From: Flavimobilis sp052324925
Lineage (GTDB): Bacteria; Actinomycetota; Actinomycetes; Actinomycetales; Cellulomonadaceae
Direction: 5' to 3' (one strand)
Length of the DNA: 64,000 nucleotides
NCBI GenBank assembly: GCA_052324925.1
Contig: JBQPRE010000001.1
The notes below the pieces were generated by a model. It was not told where the DNA came from and made no database searches. It worked only from the letters and a program-made list of their open reading frames with translations. Below are positions 24,070 through 42,136 of this stretch, in pieces. Positions within the stretch are counted from its first letter, which is position 1, and every line of letters begins with the position of its first letter. Both the position numbers and the translations under genes were made by a program.

Positions 24070-24752
24070 CGGACGCTGTTCTCGTGGCGATCGCAGGCGC
24101 GGTCGCCCTCGTCTCGTCGTGCGCCTGGCTCCTCTACCTCGGTGTCCGGGGTGGCACGATCCACGGACGTCGCGATGCCCTCGCCGTGCTTGCCCGACCG
24201 CGTGCTGACTGGTGGATCATCCCCGCGAGCGTCGTTGTCGTTGTGGGAACCGCTCTCGCGTGGCAGGCCGCTGGCCTCGAGCCCACCTACCAGGTCCGTC
24301 TTGCCCTCATGCTCTCGGCGCTCGCACCGCTTGCGCTCACGGATCAGCGCGAGCACGTCGTCCCGAACGAGGCACTGATCGCGCTGCTCGGGGCACGGGT
24401 TGTCATCTACGTGTGGGAAGCCGTGGCGCACCGCGAGATCGTGGGCGACATGATCCGCGCCGAGCTCATCACGGCGGTCGTCGTCGTGATCTTCTTCATC
24501 ATGGTGCGGATGCTCAACAAGGGCGGGATCGGCATGGGAGACATCAAGCTCTTCGGTGTCATGACCTTGTTCCTGGGCACGCAGCTCGCGCTTGCGTCGA
24601 TCTTCGCGTCGCTCCTCGTCTCGTTTGTCGTCGCGGTGGTTGCGATGGCTTCCAAGCGCAAGACGCGCAAGGATTCATTCGCGATGGTGCCGTCCATCGC
24701 GCTGGGGACGGCTCTTGCCGTTGTTCTCGTCTCGATCAGGGGAGCTCTCTGA
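24066..24752 (+). CDS. tadV: A24 family prepilin peptidase (TadV/CpaA-like)
   Basis: The 228-aa polytopic membrane aspartyl protease should cleave the Flp1-like and TadE-like prepilin leaders at the inner face of the membrane. The two catalytic aspartates are visible: Asp93 in TDQREHVVPNEAL and Asp159 in the GIGMGDIKLFG motif. About six hydrophobic segments are present. The N-terminal methyltransferase domain of PilD is absent, as is usual for Tad peptidases. It overlaps the upstream TadE-like gene by ATGA and abuts the WG-repeat gene. Confidence 0.9.
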   Translation: MTDAVLVAIAGAVALVSSCAWLLYLGVRGGTIHGRRDALAVLARPRADWWIIPASVVVVVGTALAWQAAGLEPTYQVRLALMLSALAPLALTDQREHVVPNEALIALLGARVVIYVWEAVAHREIVGDMIRAELITAVVVVIFFIMVRMLNKGGIGMGDIKLFGVMTLFLGTQLALASIFASLLVSFVVAVVAMASKRKTRKDSFAMVPSIALGTALAVVLVSIRGAL

Positions 24753-26303
24753 GTGAAGTCTTACCGTGTGCTCACTCTCGTCATTCTCTGTGTCGCCTTG
24801 GCAGGCGGGTGGTTCTCGCTGGCACGGGGCAACACCGCGCTCGCGGACCAGTATGAGAAGCGTGTCGCTGCGGGCCGTGCCGCGGCCGAGATCGGCGCGA
24901 CGCGTGAGGTCCAGGAGCAGATGCGGGCCGCGCTCGCACTGCGACCGAGCTTCGACCTCGCGGAGGAGTTCGTCACGTACATGCGCGACAACGCGCCGCA
25001 GGACATGTACGTCGACGAGCTCGAGAAGCTCGTGGCGACCTACCCCGAGCGTGCTGAGGGGTATGAGCTGCTCGCTGCCGCGCACGCGAAGGAGGAGAAG
25101 TGGTCGGACGCCTATGCGGTGCTCGAGGCGGCGGCGGCGCGTGAGGTCACCTCAGCAACTCTCACCAGCACGCGTGAGGCGATCGCCTATCGCTACACGA
25201 TCGCGCCGCAGCCCTACCCGGACGCGTCGCCGTTTACACGCTTCGACATCGGGATCGTCCACGACGGCAAGGAGTGGGCGTACGTCGACGCAGAGGGCAC
25301 GACGCTCGACGGGCGCTACGAGGCTGTGAGCCCGTACTGGGCGGGACAACGTGCCGTCATCAGTGAAGGGCTGCCGCAGTTCGTCGACGACAAGGCCAAG
25401 ACCTCCTACGTCGCGACCCGTGCGGGCTATTCGAGCTATGGGCTGTACGTCGACGGACTCTTCGACGCCACGCTGCCCGACGGAACGGCGACGTTCCTCA
25501 CGGACGCCTTCCGACCCGCGTTCGGCGAGACCCGGTATGAAGCCGTGACCGCATTCGTCGGGGGTCTCGCGGGCGCACTGCAGGGCGGGACATGGTCGGT
25601 GCTCAACCGCGCGGGAGAGAGCGTCGGTTCGGGCTACGCAGCCCTCGCGATCGATGAGTCGCGCATCCTCGTCGGTCAGGACCGCTACTTCGCCAAGGTC
25701 GGCTCGTCCTTCCAGCTCTTCGACACCAAGGGCGCGCGCATCGGCGACGGTCTTTACGAGAACGCGCGCCCGTTCGACACGTCGGGTCCAGCAGCCGTCC
25801 AGATCGGCGGTCTCTGGGGCTTCGTCGACGCGAGCGGCGCGGTCGTCATCGAACCGGCCTACGAGGACGCGCGCTCGTTCGCGAACGGGCTCGCGGCTGT
25901 GCGCACGGGCGGACTGTGGGGCTATGTGAGTCCGGCGGGTGACCTGGTGATCCCCGCGACGTTCCGCGATGCAACCCGCTTCAGCGCGAAGGGCACTGCG
26001 CTCGTCCTCACGGACAACGCAACGACTCCGGCGGCGATGCTCGACCTCGGGTCGCCGGCGACCCCGAGCACTCCAGCTCCCGCGACGACGACCGCACCGG
26101 CCCCGGCCCCGACGACGGCCCCGGCCTCGACGACGGCCCCGAACACGCCGACGACGCCCGACCCCGCTGCGTCGACGCCGCTCGCTCCCGTCGCCCCCGG
26201 CGACGCGACTGCCACCCCGACCACCCCAGCCGACCAGCCCACGACGCCCTCGCTCGAGGCGACGCCCGGGTGGCGGCTGCTTGAGCTAGTGAGGTTCCAG
26301 TGA
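24753..26303 (+). CDS. WG-repeat protein with TPR-like N-terminus
   Basis: The 516-aa protein has one N-terminal membrane anchor (SYRVLTLVILCVALAGGWFSLA). A TPR-like helical region follows at about residues 30-145 (AGRAAAEIGATREVQEQMRAALALRPSF). WG/KWG-type beta repeats lie at about 160-420 (EWAYVDAEGTTLDGRYEAVSPYWAG, GGLWGFVDASGAVVIEPAYEDARSF, GGLWGYVSPAGDLVIPATFRDATRF). A Pro/Thr/Ala-rich C-terminal tail follows. It probably lies outside the membrane and may take the TadD-like scaffolding role. GTG at 24753 follows AGGGGAG. Such proteins recur in Firmicute-type Tad loci, but the function is not established. Confidence 0.8.
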   Translation: MKSYRVLTLVILCVALAGGWFSLARGNTALADQYEKRVAAGRAAAEIGATREVQEQMRAALALRPSFDLAEEFVTYMRDNAPQDMYVDELEKLVATYPERAEGYELLAAAHAKEEKWSDAYAVLEAAAAREVTSATLTSTREAIAYRYTIAPQPYPDASPFTRFDIGIVHDGKEWAYVDAEGTTLDGRYEAVSPYWAGQRAVISEGLPQFVDDKAKTSYVATRAGYSSYGLYVDGLFDATLPDGTATFLTDAFRPAFGETRYEAVTAFVGGLAGALQGGTWSVLNRAGESVGSGYAALAIDESRILVGQDRYFAKVGSSFQLFDTKGARIGDGLYENARPFDTSGPAAVQIGGLWGFVDASGAVVIEPAYEDARSFANGLAAVRTGGLWGYVSPAGDLVIPATFRDATRFSAKGTALVLTDNATTPAAMLDLGSPATPSTPAPATTTAPAPAPTTAPASTTAPNTPTTPDPAASTPLAPVAPGDATATPTTPADQPTTPSLEATPGWRLLELVRFQ

Positions 26304-27838
26304 CGACGTTCGAGTACACCGAGGTCGGCGGCGGCGGACGCCTCGAGCTAGAGCTCGCTCCGGGCGCCTCGGTCGACGCCGTGTCGTGGGGCATGCTTGC
26401 TCACAACCCCATTCCCGGGATCGCGCGCGTGTCGCGCTCGCAGCTCGACGACCGTGTGACGCTCGCCTTCGGGGTCACGGGGACCGCGCTGGCGCGGACG
26501 CTCGACCAGCAGCAGCGCAAGGACGACGTGCTGTGGATCCTCGACGGCATGGTTGAGGCGGTCCTCGCGGTCGAACGCCACATGATCCCGGTCGAGTCGG
26601 TGGTCTACGACCCGGAGCACGTCTATGTCGACGCGGCGAGCAAGGTCGTGACGATGGTCTGCGTCCCGGTCGAGGGGGTCAGCCACGGTGACCCGGTGAC
26701 CTTCTTCAAGAAGGTGATCTTCAACGTCCGTTACGACCAGCGTGACGACACGACGTACGTGAGCGACCTCATCAACGTGCTCGGTGGCTCCGACGCGCGT
26801 GACCTGTCGCGGCTCTCACGTCTCCTGCGGGCGACGCGGCTCACGGGGGACGCGGCCGCCCACCGGCAGGCTCCGCCGGCTGAGCCAGCACCGGTGCACG
26901 GTGTTCACGTGACGCCGGGCAGCGAGGTTCCCTCCCCGGCGGTCCCCGTGCGCGTCGCCGACCACCCGGGTGCGTTCAGCGTCCCGGGCGGCGCTGCTCC
27001 TGCCCCGTCCCCCCGTCCCGCCGTGACGGGGGTGCGGAAGAACGAGGACGACGAGGAGCAGATCACGCTCTTCTACCTTCTGCAGCACTACACGAAGGAG
27101 AACAAGGAGCGGTACGACCGTCAGCGCAAGGCCCGCGCCGACGCGAAGGATGCAGCGGACGCGGTCCAGGCGCAGGCGCAGGCTCACGCGCAGGCGCAGG
27201 CGCAGCATCAGGCGCACGCGCTGCCCCCCGTACCGGGAGCGCCGGTGCACGAGAACAGCCCGCAGCATGCGCATCCGGGGGCAGGAGCGCTCGGGCAGTA
27301 CGGTGCGGACGCGACAGGTGCGGGTTACGGATACCCGCAGGCGGGAACGGGTGCGCCCGCGACTCCCGCGGCCGGGTATCCGGCGCCGGGGGTCGACCCG
27401 CACGGTGCGGTCCCCGCGCCACCCGGTGCCCAGCAGGGCATGTCCGTTCCGGGGCAGCCCCCGGGTGTTGAGACCGCTCACGCGCCCGACCCGCGTTACG
27501 CGGGCCCGCCCGGGCAGCCGCTTCCGCCGTCGCCCTACGTGCTCTTCGGTCTCCGGGACGACGCGACGGGGGTGACGACGTGGCTCGACAAGCCGATCAC
27601 GGTCGTGGGCCGACGCCGCGCCCGCGTCGACATCGCGATCTCGGACGACCTCGTGAGCAAGCAGCACGCGATCCTCCAGGTCGATGCCGGTGTCTGCTCG
27701 GTCATCGACAACGCGTCGACCAACGGCGTCGAGGTCGACGGCGAGAAGATCGTCCCGCTCGAGCCTCGGACCTTGCGTCAAGGTTCGCGGGTCAAGATCG
27801 GTGAGGCATCGTTCGTCGTCGTGGAGCACCGCCGCTGA
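26300..27838 (+). CDS. DUF6382-like N-terminus with C-terminal FHA domain
   Basis: The 512-aa protein is cytoplasmic. Its N-terminal 175 residues (LELAPGASVDAVSWGMLAHNPIPGIARVSRSQLDD ... VTFFKKVIFNVRYD) resemble the DUF6382 module that accompanies Tad genes in Firmicutes. A Gln/Ala/Pro/Gly-rich linker follows at about 180-405, with an alternating QA tract near 290-305. A FHA phosphothreonine-binding domain occupies about 411-512, with GRR, SKQHA and the TNG motif (STNGVEVDG). This suggests pilus assembly is controlled by Ser/Thr phosphorylation, although no kinase is encoded in the window. GTG at 26300 overlaps the upstream stop. Confidence 0.8.
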   Translation: MTTFEYTEVGGGGRLELELAPGASVDAVSWGMLAHNPIPGIARVSRSQLDDRVTLAFGVTGTALARTLDQQQRKDDVLWILDGMVEAVLAVERHMIPVESVVYDPEHVYVDAASKVVTMVCVPVEGVSHGDPVTFFKKVIFNVRYDQRDDTTYVSDLINVLGGSDARDLSRLSRLLRATRLTGDAAAHRQAPPAEPAPVHGVHVTPGSEVPSPAVPVRVADHPGAFSVPGGAAPAPSPRPAVTGVRKNEDDEEQITLFYLLQHYTKENKERYDRQRKARADAKDAADAVQAQAQAHAQAQAQHQAHALPPVPGAPVHENSPQHAHPGAGALGQYGADATGAGYGYPQAGTGAPATPAAGYPAPGVDPHGAVPAPPGAQQGMSVPGQPPGVETAHAPDPRYAGPPGQPLPPSPYVLFGLRDDATGVTTWLDKPITVVGRRRARVDIAISDDLVSKQHAILQVDAGVCSVIDNASTNGVEVDGEKIVPLEPRTLRQGSRVKIGEASFVVVEHRR

Positions 27839-27851
27839 GCACGGTGACCTG

Positions 27852-27880
27852 TTGCGACACTCCGTCGCGCTGGTTACTGT
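27852..27880 (+). promoter_or_regulatory. Promoter of the second tad lipoprotein gene
   Basis: TTGCGA (27852-27857), a 17-bp spacer and TACTGT (27875-27880) repeat the architecture and much of the sequence of 19067-19095. The paralogous lipoprotein can thus be transcribed apart from the long upstream operon. Confidence 0.7.
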
Positions 27881-27910
27881 CACCGAACCCAGGCCGAACG
27901 ACAGGAGCGT

Positions 27911-28807
27911 ATGGACGTGAAGAGCTTGAGAACTGTGCTCGTGGCCGGTGCGTGCGCTGCGGCGCTCGCAGGGTGCACCGGCGGGGGCGATCCTGACCCG
28001 ACCGCCGCACCGCCGACACCGCCTCCTGCGACGACGTCGGCGCCGACCACTCCGTCGGCAGAGCCGACGACGTTCGAGCCGACGATCGATGCAAGCCAGT
28101 GGTGCGCTGCAGGGGACGCCGACGAGGGCGACCTCGAGGCGAGCTTCGGGAAGATCTCCGCGGCGAACGACGAGTGGGCGGACGCGATGGACCGGACGTG
28201 GCGGCACTACATCCCGGTGACGCTCACGAACACGATGGACGTCCCGTGCACGTTCGGGGTCTGGCTCGATGCGGCGGTCGAGGGAGCGGCGACAGGCAAC
28301 GAGGACCTCACGGTTCCGCTGTTGCCCGGACAGTCCTACACCTTCCAGGCGTTCGACCTCGAGGAGTTCGTGAAGTTCAGCGGTGACACGAAGGACGCGA
28401 CGACGAAGGCGAAGGTCACCCCATCGATCAACCTGGTCACTCGCAGCGCGTATCTCGACTATTACGACCTCGCGACCGAGGTCGGTGACGTCTCCGGCGA
28501 GGGGGCGAAGGCGGTTCTGCCCGTGTCGATCACGCTCAACGGCGTCCAGGGCGGGATGCCCGATCGCAAGGGCGTCTCGAAGGACATGGTCCACGTCCTC
28601 GGTCTCGACTCCGACGGGGCGGTCATCACGAAGGCGTCGGCGCGGATCGATCCGCTCGACCAGGGGGAGACTCGCCAGCTCGAGCTTCCCGTCGGTGGCG
28701 GCACCGCGGGTGACGTGCGCAACCAGGTCCCTGTGTCTGTCTACGACGACGTCACGTCATGGACTGTCGTGATGCAGCCGGCCAAGACGGATCTCGATCC
28801 CCGCTGA
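27911..28807 (+). CDS. Tad-locus lipoprotein, paralogue 2
   Basis: The 298-aa product has a lipoprotein signal ending ALAGC (Cys22) and a Pro/Thr-rich spacer. Its domain is paralogous to the protein at 19132, with shared blocks TWRHYIPVTLTN, TFQAFDLEEFVKFS, DATTKAKVTPSI and DYYDL. ATG at 27911 lies only 3 nt after AGGAG; GTG at 27917 has better spacing and matches the paralogue's start, so the N-terminus is uncertain by two residues. The gene ends the Tad region and is followed by a terminator. A surface role with the Tad apparatus is inferred from position only. Confidence 0.8.
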   Translation: MDVKSLRTVLVAGACAAALAGCTGGGDPDPTAAPPTPPPATTSAPTTPSAEPTTFEPTIDASQWCAAGDADEGDLEASFGKISAANDEWADAMDRTWRHYIPVTLTNTMDVPCTFGVWLDAAVEGAATGNEDLTVPLLPGQSYTFQAFDLEEFVKFSGDTKDATTKAKVTPSINLVTRSAYLDYYDLATEVGDVSGEGAKAVLPVSITLNGVQGGMPDRKGVSKDMVHVLGLDSDGAVITKASARIDPLDQGETRQLELPVGGGTAGDVRNQVPVSVYDDVTSWTVVMQPAKTDLDPR

Positions 28808-28817
28808 CGGCTGCGAG

Positions 28818-28848
28818 GGCCCGGCGTGCGCTGTGCGCGCGCCGGGCC
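28818..28848 (+). terminator. Intrinsic terminator ending the Tad region
   Basis: A 12-bp stem pairs 28818-28829 with 28837-28848, with one G-T pair and a 7-nt loop. TT and a mixed tract follow. It insulates the Tad operon from the rpoB promoter. Confidence 0.85.
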
Positions 28849-28874
28849 TTCGTCGTTCCCATCCTTGACACGGG

Positions 28875-28917
28875 TGCTAATGTTGAACCTCAGCCTGTGT
28901 GCCCCGTGCACACAGGC
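28875..28917 (+). promoter_or_regulatory. rpoB promoter (extended -10) with 5'-leader inverted repeat
   Basis: TGC-TAATGT at 28875-28883 fits an extended -10. A TTGACA at 28865-28870 is too close to serve as its -35. Immediately after the expected start is a perfect 10-bp inverted repeat, GCCTGTGTGC (28893-28902) and GCACACAGGC (28908-28917), with a CCCGT loop. The leader to the TTG start is about 360 nt, and I see no gene in it. The repeat may be an RNA hairpin or a DNA operator. Confidence 0.5.
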
Positions 28918-29251
28918 GTGCTCACGCATCAGATGGCGGGCGTGTGAGGACGAGTTCGAACCCCTCACGGGGTTGTCGCCCGAGTGCATCGGGATGGTCC
29001 CCGGACCATCGCCTGCGCTCGGGAAAAAGTGTGGTTCGCCACATCTGACCAGGGTGGTTGCCGTGCGCGACCATCCAGCATTATGCTAGCGCTTTGCGCT
29101 GACGTGTGTCCTGACGTCCTGCCTGCCATCGAGCCCCTGCAAGCCCGCCCCCGGTCGTCGACCGTCGGCCGCGGTGCGCACGGGTCGAGAGCCGCCAGGC
29201 CCAGGCCACGAGGCGCACAGCGTGCACTCGAACCGCAGGGAAGGACCCCTC

Positions 29252-32761
<3,510 letters not shown>

Positions 32762-32769
32762 CCTCGGGC

Positions 32770-32856
32770 GCGTGGCCCGCTCCGCAAACGATGCGGGCCA
32801 CGCGAGCCTGACACGACTTTTTCGAGACTGACGCCGGGACGGAAGCCCGTCCCGGC
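32770..32856 (+). promoter_or_regulatory. Two hairpins between rpoB and rpoC
   Basis: GCGTGGCCCGC (32770-32780) pairs perfectly with 32793-32803, with a 12-nt loop. GCCGGGACGG (32833-32842) pairs with 32847-32856, with an AAGC loop. A TTTTT at 32818-32822 lies 14 nt after the first stem, too far for a standard terminator. The hairpins could be RNA processing sites or partial attenuators that set the beta to beta-prime ratio. Confidence 0.55.
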
Positions 32857-32877
32857 GGACCACGGAAGTAGGACACC

Positions 32878-36756
<3,879 letters not shown>

Positions 36757-36776
36757 GTCTCTGAGTCAGCTTGTAC

Positions 36777-36812
36777 CCGAGGGGCCCGTCGCGGATGCGG
36801 CGGGTCCCTCGG
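36777..36812 (+). terminator. Intrinsic terminator after rpoC
   Basis: A 16-bp stem pairs 36777-36792 with 36797-36812 with two G-T pairs and a GGAT loop. TCTGTTCC follows. It ends the rpoBC unit before the str promoter. Confidence 0.9.
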
Positions 36813-36899
36813 TCTGTTCCGAGCGAGCTGCGCGGCGAGTCGCGATCCCGCGGTCGCCCGACGGTGCGCGGGATCACACGGCGGGAATGCTCCGGTCCT

Positions 36900-36929
36900 T
36901 TGACAGTGTGGGACCGGCGTCGTTAGTGT
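36900..36929 (+). promoter_or_regulatory. Promoter of the str operon (rpsL-rpsG-fusA-tuf)
   Basis: TTGACA (36900-36905), an 18-bp spacer and TAGTGT (36924-36929) form the best consensus promoter in the window. Transcription would start near 36936, giving a leader of about 335 nt. Confidence 0.8.
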
Positions 36930-36935
36930 TGGACA

Positions 36936-37270
36936 CTGTGCCCGCACCGTCGGGCATCCGCATGCGCACGGTCGGGTCACCCGGCGGGACGCGGCGGAGG
37001 CGATGCCCTGCGAAGTGGGCGTGACACCGAGTGCCACGCATGCCTCCCGGGGGATCGACGCCGTGCGACGCACGGATGTCCCCGACGGGTATGCAGGTAA
37101 TCCAGACGGCCCAGCCTCGCGGCTCGGCCGGACGGACCATCGAGCCGGTGGTAGTTGGCGTTCCGTCCCCACGGAGTTGGGGACGGGTGTGCGCCGATGC
37201 TGGCGGCGCGACACAGACCACACCCGGCGGGGCTAGGCCCCGCTCAGCTCGAGAAGACAACGGAGACGTA
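36936..37270 (+). promoter_or_regulatory. Long structured rpsL leader
   Basis: The leader holds no convincing gene. Two clear hairpins are present: CCGTCCCCA (37163-37171) with TGGGGACGG (37178-37186), and GCGGGGC (37227-37233) with GCCCCGC (37237-37243). The second ends 19 nt before the GGAG ribosome binding site. A regulatory role such as control by S7 or S12 is possible but not shown. Confidence 0.45.
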
Positions 37271-37645
37271 GTGCCTACGATCCAGCAGCTCGTCCGCAAG
37301 GGGCGGACCTCCAAGGCCGGGAAGTCGAAGACTCCCGCGCTCAAGGGCTCCCCGCAGCGGCGCGGTGTGTGCACGCGTGTGTACACCACCACCCCCAAGA
37401 AGCCGAACTCGGCGCTCCGAAAGGTCGCCCGCGTGCGCCTCTCGAGCCAGGTCGAGGTCACCGCGTACATCCCCGGTGTGGGCCACAACCTCCAGGAGCA
37501 CTCGATCGTGCTCGTGCGCGGCGGTCGTGTGAAGGACCTCCCGGGTGTCCGCTACAAGATCGTCCGTGGCGCGCTTGACACGCAGGGCGTCAAGAACCGT
37601 AAGCAGGCGCGCAGCCGCTACGGCGCGAAGAAGGAGAAGGCCTGA
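37271..37645 (+). CDS. rpsL: 30S ribosomal protein S12
   Basis: S12 shapes the decoding centre. The 124-aa protein has the standard PTIQQLVRKGR start and the loops TTTPKKPNSALRKVARVRL and VRGGRVKDLPGVRYKIVRG. Lys43 and Lys88, the usual streptomycin-resistance sites, are wild type. GTG at 37271 follows GGAG. It overlaps rpsG by one base (TGATG), which supports translational coupling. Confidence 0.98.
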   Translation: MPTIQQLVRKGRTSKAGKSKTPALKGSPQRRGVCTRVYTTTPKKPNSALRKVARVRLSSQVEVTAYIPGVGHNLQEHSIVLVRGGRVKDLPGVRYKIVRGALDTQGVKNRKQARSRYGAKKEKA

Positions 37646-38115
37646 TGCCTCGTAAGGGTCCGGCCCCGAAGCGGCCGATCATCGTCGACCCGGTCTACGG
37701 ATCGCCCGTCGTCACGCAGCTCATCAACAAGGTCCTTCTCGACGGCAAGAAGACGACGGCTGAGGCCATCGTCTACGGCGCCCTCGAGGGTGTTCGCGGC
37801 AAGGTCGAGGGCGACCCCGTCGTCGTTCTCAAGCGTGCGCTCGACAACATCCGCCCGGCGCTCGAGGTTCGCTCGCGCCGTGTTGGTGGTGCGACGTACC
37901 AGGTTCCCGTCGAGGTTCGCCCGACGCGCGCCACGACGCTCGCTCTGCGCTGGCTCACGGACTTCTCGCGTGCACGTCGCGAGAAGACGATGACCGAGCG
38001 TCTGATGAACGAGATCCTCGACGCGTCCAACGGCCTCGGTGCCGCGGTCAAGCGTCGCGAGGACATGCACAAGATGGCGGAGTCCAACAGGGCGTTCGCG
38101 CACTACCGCTGGTGA
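37645..38115 (+). CDS. rpsG: 30S ribosomal protein S7
   Basis: S7 nucleates the 30S head and is the classical autoregulator of the str operon. The 156-aa length is standard. Conserved stretches are PRKGPAPKRPIIVDPVYGS, VINKVLLDGKKTTAE-like and RGVGGATYQVPVEVRP-like segments (here RVGGATYQVPVEVRPTRATTLALRWL). It is followed by a 93-bp spacer with a strong hairpin before fusA. Confidence 0.98.
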   Translation: MPRKGPAPKRPIIVDPVYGSPVVTQLINKVLLDGKKTTAEAIVYGALEGVRGKVEGDPVVVLKRALDNIRPALEVRSRRVGGATYQVPVEVRPTRATTLALRWLTDFSRARREKTMTERLMNEILDASNGLGAAVKRREDMHKMAESNRAFAHYRW

Positions 38116-38122
38116 TCACCGT

Positions 38123-38151
38123 GAGGCGCCCTGGGAATCCCGGGGCGCCTC
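38123..38151 (+). promoter_or_regulatory. rpsG-fusA intergenic hairpin
   Basis: A continuous 13-bp stem (GAGGCGCCC, one T-G pair, GGG) closes on an AAT loop, with outer arms 38123-38131 and 38143-38151. No T-run follows, so it is more likely a partial attenuator or processing site than a full terminator. Confidence 0.55.
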
Positions 38152-38208
38152 CGGCACGCGGGCTCGCGCCCGTACGACGTCGTCCTCCCACCACTAAGGG
38201 GAAATCTC

Positions 38209-40311
<2,103 letters not shown>

Positions 40312-40442
40312 GTCCCCACAGGTCGACCAGCAAGTTCCAACCAATCAACCTGTAGCGACCCGCACGCCCGGCAAGTGCTCACCCCTCTGGGGTGAGGATT
40401 TGCATCGTTCGGCACGACTACCCAAGTCCCAGGAGGACCCCA

Positions 40443-41639
<1,197 letters not shown>

Positions 41640-41682
41640 TCCACTGAGCAACGGTCCGTGGCTCGCCTGAGCTGCAACCTCT

Positions 41683-41720
41683 GCAAGGCCCGGTTCCCGT
41701 TCGCGGGAGCCGGGCCTTGC
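41683..41720 (+). terminator. Intrinsic terminator after tuf
   Basis: A 17-bp stem pairs 41683-41699 with 41704-41720, with one G-T pair and a stable TTCG tetraloop. TGCGTTCCCC follows. It ends the str operon. Confidence 0.92.
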
Positions 41721-42136
41721 TGCGTTCCCCAGATGCGCGTGCACGGGGGAGGGGCATCCTCGATCGTCGCGGGTCGCGACGATGGGATGCAGGTCACGCC
41801 GACCAGGGTTTGTGCGCAGGTGGGTTCTCATGGCAGGATGGTCAAGTTGCCTGTCACGGGCGCGCTCATTCAAGTGTCGAACAGTGTGTTGATCCGCGGG
41901 ACTATCCCGTGAGGTGGACTCTCTGTGCGCACAGATCGAATGCCCCTCATGGTGAGCGCCTGACAGGCTGCCGAACGTTGTGACGTTGCGGTGATCGCCT
42001 GGCGAGAATCGGATCGACACACCCCTACGGCCCAATCCCTTCGGGGTGAGCGTGACCGAGTGTGCCGCACTAAGCGACACGCCCGAGCGCGTGGGCCGGA
42101 TATCCTGCAGTTCTAGAGAGAGAGTCAGACGACGCC
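41721..42136 (+). promoter_or_regulatory. S10 operon upstream region
   Basis: These 416 bp hold no credible gene. They must contain the S10 operon promoter and leader, but no -35/-10 pair is convincing; TATCCT at 42101-42106 is the nearest -10-like hexamer. GTGT...GCGACAC elements near 42060-42080 form a weak inverted repeat. The rpsJ start lacks a strong ribosome binding site apart from a GAGAGAG tract. Confidence 0.4.

Noticed and set aside
14893..28807. Tad locus as a recent mobile element
   Set aside because: No integrase, transposase, terminal repeats, tRNA target or attachment repeats are visible, and base composition looks like the flanks by eye.
28865..28870. TTGACA as the -35 of the rpoB promoter
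   Set aside because: Only 7 bp separate it from TAATGT, too short for sigma-70 spacing; the extended -10 explains the site better.
37395..37535. Possible streptomycin-resistance change in rpsL
   Set aside because: Lys43 and Lys88 are both wild type.
41721..42136. Small open frames before rpsJ as genes
   Set aside because: They have no ribosome binding sites, no domain pattern and overlap one another; the region is better explained as promoter and leader.
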